Below are positions 32,831-42,528 of a DNA stretch of 64,000 nt, one piece after another. The position numbers and the translations under genes are program-made. This DNA comes from Streptococcus sanguinis (GTDB lineage Bacteria; Bacillota; Bacilli; Lactobacillales; Streptococcaceae), in NCBI RefSeq assembly GCF_019929225.1, contig NZ_JAHZPA010000001.1:762805-826804 (forward strand), in the 5' to 3' direction. The notes beneath the pieces are model-generated. The model saw nothing but the letters and a program-made list of their open reading frames with translations, ran no database searches and was not told where the DNA came from. Position 1 is the first letter of the stretch. Every line of letters starts with the position of its first letter.

Positions 32831-35800
32831 TTACTTATTAAAGATTGACTGTCTGAAGTCATCTGTCTCACGAAGATAAGCATTATATATCTTCTTCTTG
32901 AGCAGGTTGACCCAGCTAGCATCAACACGGCTGGTAGCATTGGTAATGTTGCGTACATCCTCTGCTACTGCTTCGTCCATCAGCCTTTGCATATCTGCAT
33001 AAGAGCGAATGGTTACTTTCTTAGTACTGTTTGGATTTCTGAGTTCGTACTCAATGGTGATTGGCTTGATCTTGGTCAGCTGATCAATCCGCTCCTTATA
33101 CATAGCCTTCTTGAAGGCTACCCAAGAGTCATATTCACCTTTGAATACATTTTCCAAGACTTTCTGGTCTGTTATCAGACCAACATCTCTTCCGGACCAT
33201 CCATCCCACGTTTTCTTGCCTTCATCAAAGGCTTCCTTAGAGTACTTACCAGAAACATAAGGGATAAATCCTTCATGGTAACCCTTGGCTGCCAGCAACT
33301 CGTAAGCTGTGCGACGGAACATGACATCACCCGGTGCTCCATTTGGATTGCTCAAGACTGAGTAGATTGGTGAGAAGAGACTGAGACTGAGGTAGCCATT
33401 TCGGCCGTATTTCCCACTATCCTTGTTCTCCCGACGAGTGATGACATCATTTTCAATCAGGGAGTCAAAGGTCTTCAGCTGCTTGATTTCTTCAGCAGTG
33501 AAGGTTCGTGTCTGGTTTCCAGCGTGGGTTTCCTTACCATACTTATCAGTAATATAGTAATTCTCCATCTTTCTGAACCACTGAAGCTTAGCATCATCGC
33601 TCTGCTTCAGCATAGAGGTACCTTCTAGGTAATCTAGGGTGTAGATCATGTCAAACATACCATGGACATAGTGCTGCAGGTCTTCTGCATTTTGAACGCG
33701 TTCCTTGAAGTTATATGTGTGCAGGCGCGTCTTAGAGTCCTTGTCCACCTTGAAGAGGGTATTGAGTGTAATAGTTGCCTCATCTGCACTTGGAGTGGAC
33801 TGCAAGAGACCGCGAGCATAAAGCTCAGCTCCCAGACCTTCGCGGCGGCCATTGCCCTCAAAGTAAATGCCACCGTCAGAGTTATGGGTCATTTCATGCG
33901 TGTAGACAGAGTTACCATAGTCTTCTAACAATTTAGCTGCATCAAAGTGGGTTACACTTCCTGTAGCATAGGCATTGTAGCCCTTGCTTGGATACCACTT
34001 GCCGGCTGGTCCAAAGAACTCCTGCATAGCCAGTGATTTTTTGTCATTAGCTGGAGCCCAATATCTTTGACCATTCTTGTCAACCAATGAGAATCCATCG
34101 TAAACCAGAACAGAACGGAAGAGCTTGTCCTTGCTTTCATCGCTTAGAATCTTATACCAGAAGTCATAATGATCGCGCTGGTACTCAGCTGTTTTTCTCA
34201 CTCGGTCTTCGACATATTCCGCTAGCTCGGCATCTGTTCGCACTCTGCCATTGGCATCAAGGCGATAACGGTCATAAGTCCCCATGGAGATGGTGGACAT
34301 ATTGGAGATAGCATAGACACCCTTCTCAGTCATGGTCAAGAGTGGCAGGAGCATGCCCTTGTGTTCCCAATTATCAGCAGTAATCTTGTCATAAACGCCG
34401 ACAGAATACTTGCTCTTGTCCTCAGCAGCATCCTGAAGCTGTCTAGCTGCTGCTACATCCGACTTAGCCTCAACGATGTAGGCTTTTGTATTGGTCTTAA
34501 GCCATTCATTATTGGTCTTGTCCGGCAGGAAGAGCTGACGATAGCCTTCTAGATAGTTGAAGAGTCCTCGTTTACCAGTCGCTTCAGAAAGTGAGGCATC
34601 ATAAGCCATATAGTTGTTCTTAGCTTTAAGATTGTTCATGCCTGACTTACCAAGTGAAATGATGGTATCTAAGGTTGAAGCGTTATGATTTCCAAAGAAG
34701 TCAAATTTATAGGCTGACAAATCCTTGACATTTATATTGTCATAGTTGATATTATACCAACGGTTGAGATAGGTCAGACCAAGTAAGAAGGCTTCTTTAT
34801 TGTCTTTAATTTGCTGAGCTATATAGTCTGCTACAACATTGCCTTCCGTATTGATAGACTTGTCCATAGCCAGTACCTTACGCAGCTCTTCTGACAGCTT
34901 GGTCTTGACTTGGTCAAAGGCAGTATCCAGATAGAGATCGTCCAGAGAAGTGTCCGCATTAACGCCTAAAACAGTTCGCATAGCCGGTGAGTCAAGGACA
35001 ACCTTGTTCAACTCTGGTAGCACTTGATTGAGAACCCTGCTATAGTCTGATAGGAAGGCTTCTGGTGTATAAAGAAGGTCTAGGCCATTTACACTGTATT
35101 CTGCAATTGCCTTATATTTGAAATCTCCCTTATAGGTCAGATTCAGGTATTCAACTGTATTATCCTCAAAGTGCAGCATCAGACGGTTAATTCCGGTCTT
35201 GTTGCTATTGATATCAGTGATAATCTGGTCGCCATTCATTGGAACAACATCCAGCAAGTACTCCGTATTGAGCTTGTGATTATCTGGAAGTTTATTTCCA
35301 TAAGCAACGATGGTTTCCTTATTGTAGAATGGAAGGAGTTTTTCCATGTTTGCATAAGCTATCAGACGGTCTTCTCGAGCATTCTTTTCCTGAGCATAAT
35401 TGACAGAATAAAGGTTGAGATTCGTGTCTTCTAGCGTGGTCGTAATGTCTAAGCTAGCCAGCTTCTCTTCTGCCTGGTTCAGAGTCAGTGTTGATGTGAC
35501 AAACTTGTCATTTTCCAGTGTTTTATTTCCTTCAACGGCATATGCTTCTGTGATACGGTTGTTTTCATATCCCTGATCACCAGAAATACTGTAAACATTT
35601 GTACCGCTGATGTTGCTGATGACATTATCAATTAAACCATTGAAGTAATTGGAGCCAACCACACCACCGATTTGACCATTCTTAGTAGAGTTTTGGATCT
35701 TTCCAGTTACATAAGAACGGCTGATGCGGGCATTGTTTTCTAAACGGCCAACCAGACCGCCGAAGCGTTGGTTATTTGCTCTAGCGCCTGCTAGAATGGT

Positions 35801-38800
35801 CACATCTGCCCTGCTTTGGCTAATCAAGGAGTTTCCTCCCTTAAGATTGGCAACCAAACCACCGACATTGTATTCTTTGCCCTGCTTATCATTGGACACG
35901 ATAGTTCCAGTAAAGGAGCTATTGGTAATTTGGGTATTGTTAGCAATAACAACCAAACCTGCCACCTGTGAAGCATTCTCTTTTACTTCTACTCTACCTT
36001 GGACTGAAACATCTGTGATTCGAGCATTTTCTGCATTGCGAGCTAGGGCAGCTGAGTCGTAAGTACCGACAATATTAACCTCTTTCAGGTCCAGATTGGA
36101 AATAGAGGAACCACTCTTGAGGTTTTCAAATAAAGGCTTGGCTAGATTATAAATCGCATACTGCTTGCCATTATGGTTACCTGTCAAGCTGCCTGTGAAG
36201 TTCCCTTTGAGGTAGACATAATCCGCAGGAGCCAGACTAACCTCGCTAGCATCCAAATCTGCTCCCAGAACATAGTTGCCAGCCATATTTTGCTTCATAG
36301 CGTCCACCAAACTAGCAAAGCTAGTGTAGACATTTTGCTGACTAGGAACAACTGCCTTACTGATATAGAAGTCATAGCCAGACTTATATCCTGTCTCACC
36401 TTCTTGAACCAGCTCAGTCAGAGAGACTGTTACCTTATAGACATCTCTGCCATCCTTATGGCTATCTGCTATGCTGTGAACCGGCAGGAGCATTTCCTTA
36501 GATTCACTTGATTTGACTTTGACAAAGTAGGTAGACAGATCCGTAGGCATAGAGCTCATCGACACGACGCGCTTAAACTGGTCGCTTTCTTTTCTGTAAA
36601 ACTCGACCGAATCAATATCTCGGAAGGCAATCTTCTTGTATTCCAATTCAAAATTGCGGCTGCTGGTTTCAAGGTCTGTGAAGTTGCCATTATCCAGTTC
36701 ATAAGTCAGCTTGGTTTTCAAAGTATAGCCTGTGTAGTAGTCTAAGTCGCCAATCTTCAGGCTTCCTGCGAAATTGGTAATCGGAAGAGTGCGGACAAGC
36801 AGATCTCCCTGATACAATTCTGCAGTCGCTGAACGGAAGGACTGAGTCTGGTCTTCCAATCTATATTGGACTGTAACCGACTTATCCTCAGGATTTTCTG
36901 TCAAACTTAGAATGGAAACTGTCGGCTTGACTTTAGGCACTCCATTTAGAGCTTCTTTGGCTGCTATCAGGCTAGCAAAAGCTTGATTGACCTGTACTTG
37001 TGTAGCAGTTTGGTTGTTCAGAACTCCTTCTGCCTTGGCCAATTCGTCAGTATAAGCTGTCTGCTTATCTGAATCAGCATTCTTATATTTTGGAGCTGCT
37101 TTGATAATTGGATTTAAATCGTATTCGTTTTGAAGAGCCGTTTTGACAACCTCAAGGCCACTTAACTGTGCCTTGGCTTGATTGATTTGTTCAACAAGCT
37201 GGTTAACTTCTGCTTGGCTAGCATGTGATTGGCTCAGAATCGCTTGACCTGCTGTCAAAGCAGTATCATAGCTAGATTGATGACTCTGACTATCGTTGAA
37301 ATAACGTGCTTGAGCTTTAATCTGATCTGCTTCCGCTAATAGATTGTACAGTGGAATTAAATCGAACTCTTCTAAGGCTGCTGCTTTTGGTGCTTCGTTC
37401 GGCACCATATTTGGATTAGCGGTACCGACTTTGACAACTTGAGTAACAGGTGCTAGAGTTTCTTCGTTTGAGATCTCTTGACGGTCAATCTCTTGGCCAT
37501 TGGAGTTGTAGATACGAGTCTTAATAGTGCGTTCACCTTCAACACCCGGAGTGGCGATTTGACGGGCATCTCGTACAAGTTCATCCGTCTCTTCTTCACG
37601 AATAGTAAAGTTGATTTTCTCTACGCGAGTTTCATCCGTGTAAGTCAACGGATATTCTGGAAGAGCCTCTGCTTTCGGTGCATCGTTCGGTACCATGGTT
37701 GGCTTAGCTGTACCAACTTTAACAATTTGCGTTACTGGAGCGAGAGTTTCCTCATTGGAAAGTTCTTGGCGGTCAATTTCTTGACCGTTAGAGCTGTAGA
37801 CGCGGGTCTTGATAGTTCTCTCACCTTCAACACCCGGAGTGGCGATTTGACGGGCATCTCGTATAAGTTCATCCGTCTCTTCTTTACGAATCGTGAAGTT
37901 GATTTTCTCTACGCGGGTTTCGTCCGTGTAGGTCAGTGGATACTCTGGCAAAGCGTCTGCTTTTGGAGCATCACTCGGTATCATGGTTGGTTTAGCCGTA
38001 CCGACTTTGACAACTTGAGTAACAGGTGCTAGAGTTTCCTCATTTGAGATCTCTTGACGGTCGATTTCTTGGCCGTTTGAGCTATAGACACGAGTCTTGA
38101 TAGTTCGCTCGCCTTGCACACCTGGGGTCGCGATTTGACGGGCATCTCGAACCAACTCGTCCGTTTCTTCTTCACGAATAGAGAAGTTAATCTTCTCAAC
38201 TCGCGTTTCATCCGTGTAGGTCAGAGGGTACTCTGGCAAGGCGTCTGCTTTTGGCGCTTCACTTGGCACCATGCTTGGCTTAGCCGTGCCGACTTTGACA
38301 ACTTGCGTTACTGGAGCTAGAGTCTCTTCATTAGATAGTTCTTGACGATCAATTTCCTGACCGTTGGAACTGTAAACACGGGTCTTGATGGTTCGTTCAC
38401 CTTGCACACCTGGAGTGGCAATTTGACGGGCATCGCGAACTAGCTCGTCCGTTTCTTCTTCACGAATCGTGAAGTTTATTTTCTCCACTCGAGTTTCATC
38501 CGTGTAAGTCAGTGGATACTCTGGCAAAGCGTCTGCTTTTGGCGCATCACCTGGTACCATGGTTGGCTTAGCAGTTCCGACTTTAACAACTTGTGTTACT
38601 GGAACTATAGTCTCCTCATTCGATAACTCCTGGCGGTCAATTTCTTGACCGTTAGAGCTGTAGACGCGGGTCTTGATGGTCCGCTCGCCCTGAACACCCG
38701 GTGTTGCGATTTGACGAGCATTTTGTGGCAATTCATCCGTATATTGTTCCTCTATGTTGAAAGCAATTTTCTCAACACGCGTCTCATCCGTATAAGTCAA

Positions 38801-41800
38801 AGGGTATTCTAGAAGAGCCTCTGCTTTTGGTGCATCATTCGGTACCATGGTTGGCTTAGCAGTACCAACTTTTACAACTTGCGTTACTGGAGCAAGAGTT
38901 TCTTCGTTCGAAAGCTCTTGGCGGTCGATTTCTTGTCCGTTGGAACTATAGACTCGAGTCTTAATCGTACGCTCGCCTTGGACACCCGGAGTCGCAATTT
39001 GGCGAGCATCTCGGACAAGCTCGTCCGTCTCTTCTTCACGAATTGTGAAGTTGATTTTTTCAACTCTAGTTTCGTCCGTATAAGTCAGAGGGTACTCTGG
39101 CAAAGTATCTACTTTTGGCGCATCGTTTGGTACCATGCTTGGCTTAGCCGTTCCGACTTTAACAACCTGCGTTACTGGAGCCAGAGTTTCTTCATTAGAC
39201 AACTCTTGGCGGTCGATTTCTTGACCATTGGAGCTATAGACGCGAGTCTTGATAGTTCGCTCACCTTGAACTCCCGGAGTTGCAATTTGACGAGCATCTC
39301 GAACAAGCTCGTCTGTCTCTTCCTCACGAATAGTGAAGTTGATTTTTTCAACTCTAGTTTCGTCCGTGTATGTTAATGGATACTCTGGCAAAGCATCTTC
39401 TTTTGGTGCATCATTTGGTACCATGTGTGGCTTAGCCGTGCCGACTTTGATAATTTGCGTTATTGGAGCCAAGGTTTCTTCATTGGACATCTCTTGACGA
39501 TCAATTTCTTGACCGTTGGAGCTGAAGATACGAGTCTTGATAGTTCGCTCACCTTGCACTCCTGGAGTCGCAATTTGACGGGCATCTCGAACAAGTTCGT
39601 CCGTTTCTTCTTCACGAATTGTGAAGTTGATTTTCTCTACACGCGTTTCGTCCGTATAAGTCAACGGGTATTCTGGCAAAGCGTCTGCTTTTGGTGCATC
39701 GTTCGGTACCATATGCGGCTTAGCCGTACCAACTTTGACAACTTGCGTTACTGGAGCCAGAGTTTCCTCGTTAGAAAGCTCTTGGCGATCGATTTCTTGA
39801 CCGTTAGAACTGTAGACACGGGTCTTGATTGTTCGCTCGCCTTGAACTCCCGGAGTCGCTATTTGACGGGCATCTTGTGGCAACTCATCTGTGTATTGTT
39901 CTTCAATATTGAAGGCGATTTTCTCTACACGAGTTTCATCGGCATAAGTCAACTGGTACTCTGGCAAAGCATCGGCTTTCGGAGCTTCATTCGGTACCAT
40001 ATGCGGCTTAGCCCTACCAACTTTGACAACTTGCGTTACTGGAGCGAGAGTTTCCTCATCAGACAGCTCTTGGCGGTCAATTTCTTGACCGTTGGAACTG
40101 TAGATACGGGTCTTGATAGTTCGCTCGCCCTCAACTCCTGGAATCGCTATTTGACGGGCACCTTGAACTAGCTCGTCTGTCTCTTCTTCACTAATAGCAT
40201 AGTTGATTTTCTCTACACGAGTTTCATCTGTATAAGTCAGTGGATACTCTGGCAAAGCCTCTGCTTTCGGAGCTTCGTTCGGTACCATTTGCGGCTTAGC
40301 TGTACCAACTTTAACAACTTGCGTTACTGGAGCTAGAGTTTCCTCATTGAACAACTCTTGACGGTCAATTTCTTGACCGTTGGAGCTGTAGATACGGGTC
40401 TTGATTGTTCGCTCGCCTTGCACTCCTGGAGTTGCAATTTGACGAGTACCTTGGACTAGCTCGTCAGTCTCTTCTTCACGAATAGTATAGTTGATTTTCT
40501 CTACGCGCGTTTCGTCGGTGTATGTTAGCGGGTATTCTGGTAGTTCTTCAACCTTTGGTGCGTCAGCCGGAATCAGGCTTGACTTACTTGTTCCAACTTT
40601 AATAATCTGAGTGACTGCTGCAAGAATTTCTTCATCCGATAAAACTTGGCGGTCAACCTCTTGGCCATTCGAGGTATAGATACGAGTGGTAATAGCCCGC
40701 TCACCCTGGACACCTGGTGTGACAATTTGGCGACTGCCTTCTGGAATCTCATCAGTATACTGTTCTTCGACGGAAAAATCGATCTTTTCTCTTCTTGTTT
40801 CATCCGTCGCAGTCAGCTCTAATTCTGGAGCTTGATGCATGGGTGCTTCATCTGGTGCGGTACCATAAGTTGTTAGTTCCGGAACTTCTTGTACTGGCGC
40901 TGTATCTGGTGCAGTGCCATACGTTGTCAATTCGGGAACTTCATTCACAGGTGCGGTATCTGGCGCAGTGCCATAAGTTGTTAGCTCTGGAACTTCTTGC
41001 ACTGGCGCTGTATCGGGTGCAGTGCCATAGGTTGTTAGTTCTGGAGCTTCTTGTACTGGTGCGGTATCTGGTGCAGTGCCATACGTTGTCAATTCTGGGA
41101 CTTCTTGGACTGACGCTGTATCGGGCGTCGTTCCATAGGTCGTCAATTCGGGAACTTCATTCATAGGCGCAGTATCGGATGTAGTGCCATAGCTGGTAAG
41201 CTCTGGGACTTCTTGAACTGGCGCTTCTTTTGGCACAGATTTTACTGCAGCAGTTCCAACCAAGATAATTTCCGAAACTGGCTCTGCAGTTACCTGGTCT
41301 GAAATCACTTCGCTTTTTACAATTTCTTTACCTGCAATATAATTGCGAGTGACAACAGTACGTGTACCAGAGATACCTGCGCGAATGACCTGAGATTGCC
41401 CCTCTGCGAGCTCATTAGAATATTGGTACTCTGTTTGATAAGGCAGAACTTGAGTTTGGCTGCTTTCCTGGCTCTTGAATTCCAGTTCTGGTACTTCAGT
41501 GACTGGAGAAAGCCGAGCAAATTCACGTTCTTTGGCAGCAATAATCTCTTTTTCTTGCTCTGTCAGTTTCTCCGTTTCAGTAGATACAGGCTTGTTGGCA
41601 GTACTCAGATTCCCAGAAAGACTAGCAGATTTACCTGCCTGCTGATCGACTTCTACAGCTGACAAGTCCTTTTGTGCCTTAGGAAGCTGATGACTTCCTG
41701 CTGCGTTCTCCTTGCCTTGTTCACCGCTTTTCAGATAGCCGACATACTCAAAACCAGCAATCTCTAAAGGCTCAGGCAGCTTATCTCCCACTGTCAAATT

Positions 41801-42319
41801 TAGCCTTTGATTGTAGGCGGCTAATTCAATATTGGTCACTGCAAATACAGAAGGAGCTAGGAGAATAGAGCCTAGACCTGTCACCAGCAAAATAGAAGAC
41901 AGGTATCGCTTGCCATTTCTACCTCGTGCAATTACTAAGACTGCTAAAGTCAGTCCTGCAGCTGCAAAAGTTGCTTCCCACAGACTTGAGTAGCCCGTCT
42001 TTGGCAGATTTTTTGCCGAAAGCCCCTGGGTCTTTGGACGGTAAACCAGGTAATAAGCATCAGAGTTTTCTTCCACAAACTTTGGAAGCTCCTTAACAAC
42101 AGCATTCTTCTCAGCTTCAGTCAGTTCAGACTCTACTACGTAGTGATACTGGACTGGAACGGTTTTGCCTGCTGAGACTTCTGCAGCCTCAACCATGCTT
42201 ATATTTCCCCCTATTGCGGTACTCAAAAAGAAGCTTCCGATAGTGGCAGAAACCAATCCTACTGATAACTTTCTAAAAGAATAGCGCTGGAGCGTATCAC
42301 CAGTGATTCTTTTTTCCAT
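32831..42319 (-). CDS. M26-family zinc metalloprotease, ZmpB-like, wall-associated, with G5 repeat array
   Basis: A 3162-residue surface protease. Order: YSIRK-type signal (YSFRKLSVGLVSATIGSF, residues 13-30), N-terminal sorting motif LPKTG at 105-109 followed by two membrane helices (the peculiar layout of streptococcal M26 proteases), one divergent G5-like unit, eight or so 18-residue repeats, twelve 96-residue G5 repeats (504-1655), FIVAR-like helical units, a GLUG/M26 N-terminal domain and the catalytic domain. The zinc motif HEMTHNSDG is at 2808, with the third ligand Glu about 20 residues on (GLGAELY). IgA1 proteases and ZmpB share this fold; the sequence after the motif (IYFEGNGRREGLGAELY) looks closer to ZmpB as I remember it. 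The substrate is unproven. It has its own promoter and terminator. Confidence 0.9.
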   Translation of the reverse strand: MEKRITGDTLQRYSFRKLSVGLVSATIGSFFLSTAIGGNISMVEAAEVSAGKTVPVQYHYVVESELTEAEKNAVVKELPKFVEENSDAYYLVYRPKTQGLSAKNLPKTGYSSLWEATFAAAGLTLAVLVIARGRNGKRYLSSILLVTGLGSILLAPSVFAVTNIELAAYNQRLNLTVGDKLPEPLEIAGFEYVGYLKSGEQGKENAAGSHQLPKAQKDLSAVEVDQQAGKSASLSGNLSTANKPVSTETEKLTEQEKEIIAAKEREFARLSPVTEVPELEFKSQESSQTQVLPYQTEYQYSNELAEGQSQVIRAGISGTRTVVTRNYIAGKEIVKSEVISDQVTAEPVSEIILVGTAAVKSVPKEAPVQEVPELTSYGTTSDTAPMNEVPELTTYGTTPDTASVQEVPELTTYGTAPDTAPVQEAPELTTYGTAPDTAPVQEVPELTTYGTAPDTAPVNEVPELTTYGTAPDTAPVQEVPELTTYGTAPDEAPMHQAPELELTATDETRREKIDFSVEEQYTDEIPEGSRQIVTPGVQGERAITTRIYTSNGQEVDRQVLSDEEILAAVTQIIKVGTSKSSLIPADAPKVEELPEYPLTYTDETRVEKINYTIREEETDELVQGTRQIATPGVQGERTIKTRIYSSNGQEIDRQELFNEETLAPVTQVVKVGTAKPQMVPNEAPKAEALPEYPLTYTDETRVEKINYAISEEETDELVQGARQIAIPGVEGERTIKTRIYSSNGQEIDRQELSDEETLAPVTQVVKVGRAKPHMVPNEAPKADALPEYQLTYADETRVEKIAFNIEEQYTDELPQDARQIATPGVQGERTIKTRVYSSNGQEIDRQELSNEETLAPVTQVVKVGTAKPHMVPNDAPKADALPEYPLTYTDETRVEKINFTIREEETDELVRDARQIATPGVQGERTIKTRIFSSNGQEIDRQEMSNEETLAPITQIIKVGTAKPHMVPNDAPKEDALPEYPLTYTDETRVEKINFTIREEETDELVRDARQIATPGVQGERTIKTRVYSSNGQEIDRQELSNEETLAPVTQVVKVGTAKPSMVPNDAPKVDTLPEYPLTYTDETRVEKINFTIREEETDELVRDARQIATPGVQGERTIKTRVYSSNGQEIDRQELSNEETLAPVTQVVKVGTAKPTMVPNDAPKAEALLEYPLTYTDETRVEKIAFNIEEQYTDELPQNARQIATPGVQGERTIKTRVYSSNGQEIDRQELSNEETIVPVTQVVKVGTAKPTMVPGDAPKADALPEYPLTYTDETRVEKINFTIREEETDELVRDARQIATPGVQGERTIKTRVYSSNGQEIDRQELSNEETLAPVTQVVKVGTAKPSMVPSEAPKADALPEYPLTYTDETRVEKINFSIREEETDELVRDARQIATPGVQGERTIKTRVYSSNGQEIDRQEISNEETLAPVTQVVKVGTAKPTMIPSDAPKADALPEYPLTYTDETRVEKINFTIRKEETDELIRDARQIATPGVEGERTIKTRVYSSNGQEIDRQELSNEETLAPVTQIVKVGTAKPTMVPNDAPKAEALPEYPLTYTDETRVEKINFTIREEETDELVRDARQIATPGVEGERTIKTRIYNSNGQEIDRQEISNEETLAPVTQVVKVGTANPNMVPNEAPKAAALEEFDLIPLYNLLAEADQIKAQARYFNDSQSHQSSYDTALTAGQAILSQSHASQAEVNQLVEQINQAKAQLSGLEVVKTALQNEYDLNPIIKAAPKYKNADSDKQTAYTDELAKAEGVLNNQTATQVQVNQAFASLIAAKEALNGVPKVKPTVSILSLTENPEDKSVTVQYRLEDQTQSFRSATAELYQGDLLVRTLPITNFAGSLKIGDLDYYTGYTLKTKLTYELDNGNFTDLETSSRNFELEYKKIAFRDIDSVEFYRKESDQFKRVVSMSSMPTDLSTYFVKVKSSESKEMLLPVHSIADSHKDGRDVYKVTVSLTELVQEGETGYKSGYDFYISKAVVPSQQNVYTSFASLVDAMKQNMAGNYVLGADLDASEVSLAPADYVYLKGNFTGSLTGNHNGKQYAIYNLAKPLFENLKSGSSISNLDLKEVNIVGTYDSAALARNAENARITDVSVQGRVEVKENASQVAGLVVIANNTQITNSSFTGTIVSNDKQGKEYNVGGLVANLKGGNSLISQSRADVTILAGARANNQRFGGLVGRLENNARISRSYVTGKIQNSTKNGQIGGVVGSNYFNGLIDNVISNISGTNVYSISGDQGYENNRITEAYAVEGNKTLENDKFVTSTLTLNQAEEKLASLDITTTLEDTNLNLYSVNYAQEKNAREDRLIAYANMEKLLPFYNKETIVAYGNKLPDNHKLNTEYLLDVVPMNGDQIITDINSNKTGINRLMLHFEDNTVEYLNLTYKGDFKYKAIAEYSVNGLDLLYTPEAFLSDYSRVLNQVLPELNKVVLDSPAMRTVLGVNADTSLDDLYLDTAFDQVKTKLSEELRKVLAMDKSINTEGNVVADYIAQQIKDNKEAFLLGLTYLNRWYNINYDNINVKDLSAYKFDFFGNHNASTLDTIISLGKSGMNNLKAKNNYMAYDASLSEATGKRGLFNYLEGYRQLFLPDKTNNEWLKTNTKAYIVEAKSDVAAARQLQDAAEDKSKYSVGVYDKITADNWEHKGMLLPLLTMTEKGVYAISNMSTISMGTYDRYRLDANGRVRTDAELAEYVEDRVRKTAEYQRDHYDFWYKILSDESKDKLFRSVLVYDGFSLVDKNGQRYWAPANDKKSLAMQEFFGPAGKWYPSKGYNAYATGSVTHFDAAKLLEDYGNSVYTHEMTHNSDGGIYFEGNGRREGLGAELYARGLLQSTPSADEATITLNTLFKVDKDSKTRLHTYNFKERVQNAEDLQHYVHGMFDMIYTLDYLEGTSMLKQSDDAKLQWFRKMENYYITDKYGKETHAGNQTRTFTAEEIKQLKTFDSLIENDVITRRENKDSGKYGRNGYLSLSLFSPIYSVLSNPNGAPGDVMFRRTAYELLAAKGYHEGFIPYVSGKYSKEAFDEGKKTWDGWSGRDVGLITDQKVLENVFKGEYDSWVAFKKAMYKERIDQLTKIKPITIEYELRNPNSTKKVTIRSYADMQRLMDEAVAEDVRNITNATSRVDASWVNLLKKKIYNAYLRETDDFRQSIFNK
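37355..40810 (-). repeat. Twelve tandem 288-base repeats encoding G5 domains
   Basis: Inside the metalloprotease gene, twelve units of exactly 96 codons each follow one another without a gap. Each contains motifs like YTDETRVEKI, RQIATPGVQGERTIKTR and QVVKVGTAKP. Most units carry REEETDELVRDARQ; units 4 and 8 carry EEQYTDELPQ instead, as does the divergent first unit in related form. G5 domains bind sugars such as N-acetylglucosamine in other proteins and form stiff stalks. Confidence 0.95.
40827..41224 (-). repeat. Short tandem repeats of 54 bases (18-residue acidic, proline-rich units)
   Basis: About seven to eight copies of a unit like VQEVPELTTYGTAPDTAP lie between the divergent first G5-like domain and the main G5 array. 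They are unlike the G5 units in length and probably form an extended spacer. Confidence 0.9.
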
Positions 42320-42355
42320 AATAATTCCCTTTTCTTCATATAATAATCTCTTAAA

Positions 42356-42384
42356 ATTTTACAGAATTTCCTACAAAAATTCAA
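42356..42384 (-). promoter_or_regulatory. Promoter of the metalloprotease gene
   Basis: On the minus strand TTGAAT (42384-42379), 17 bases, TAAAAT (42361-42356), 37 bases before the ATG; the ribosome site is AAGGGA. Confidence 0.65.
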
Positions 42385-42471
42385 TGCTTTTGCTTAAAAA
42401 TATATCTTTGAAGGCTGAAATCATCATGTTTTTGAACAGCCTGAAAATAGTGTTCATTTTTACTAAAAAAT

Positions 42472-42506
42472 AAAAAACAAATCTTCAGTTAGAAAATTTG
42501 TTTTTT
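42472..42506. terminator. Terminator at the end of the lipid-type gene cluster
   Basis: AAAAAACAAAT pairs with ATTTGTTTTTT around a 13-base loop. The stem is A/T-rich but symmetric, 22 bases after the last stop codon. Confidence 0.65.
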
Positions 42507-42528
42507 AAAATATGATTTATTTTGTAAG

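Noticed and set aside
37478..40171. Long plus-strand reading frames antisense to the G5 array (37478-38032, 38879-39376, 39425-40171)
   Set aside because: They repeat with the same 288-base period as the G5 units and are the reverse-strand shadow of a low-stop repeat; they have no ribosome sites or family resemblance.
37355..40810. CRISPR-like regular repeats
   Set aside because: The units are 288 bases, contiguous without spacers and in frame with the protease.
32831..42319. Naming the large protease as the IgA1 protease (iga)
   Set aside because: HEMTH occurs in IgA1 proteases, but the following segment IYFEGNGRREGLGAELY looks closer to ZmpB. Without a tree the substrate cannot be stated.
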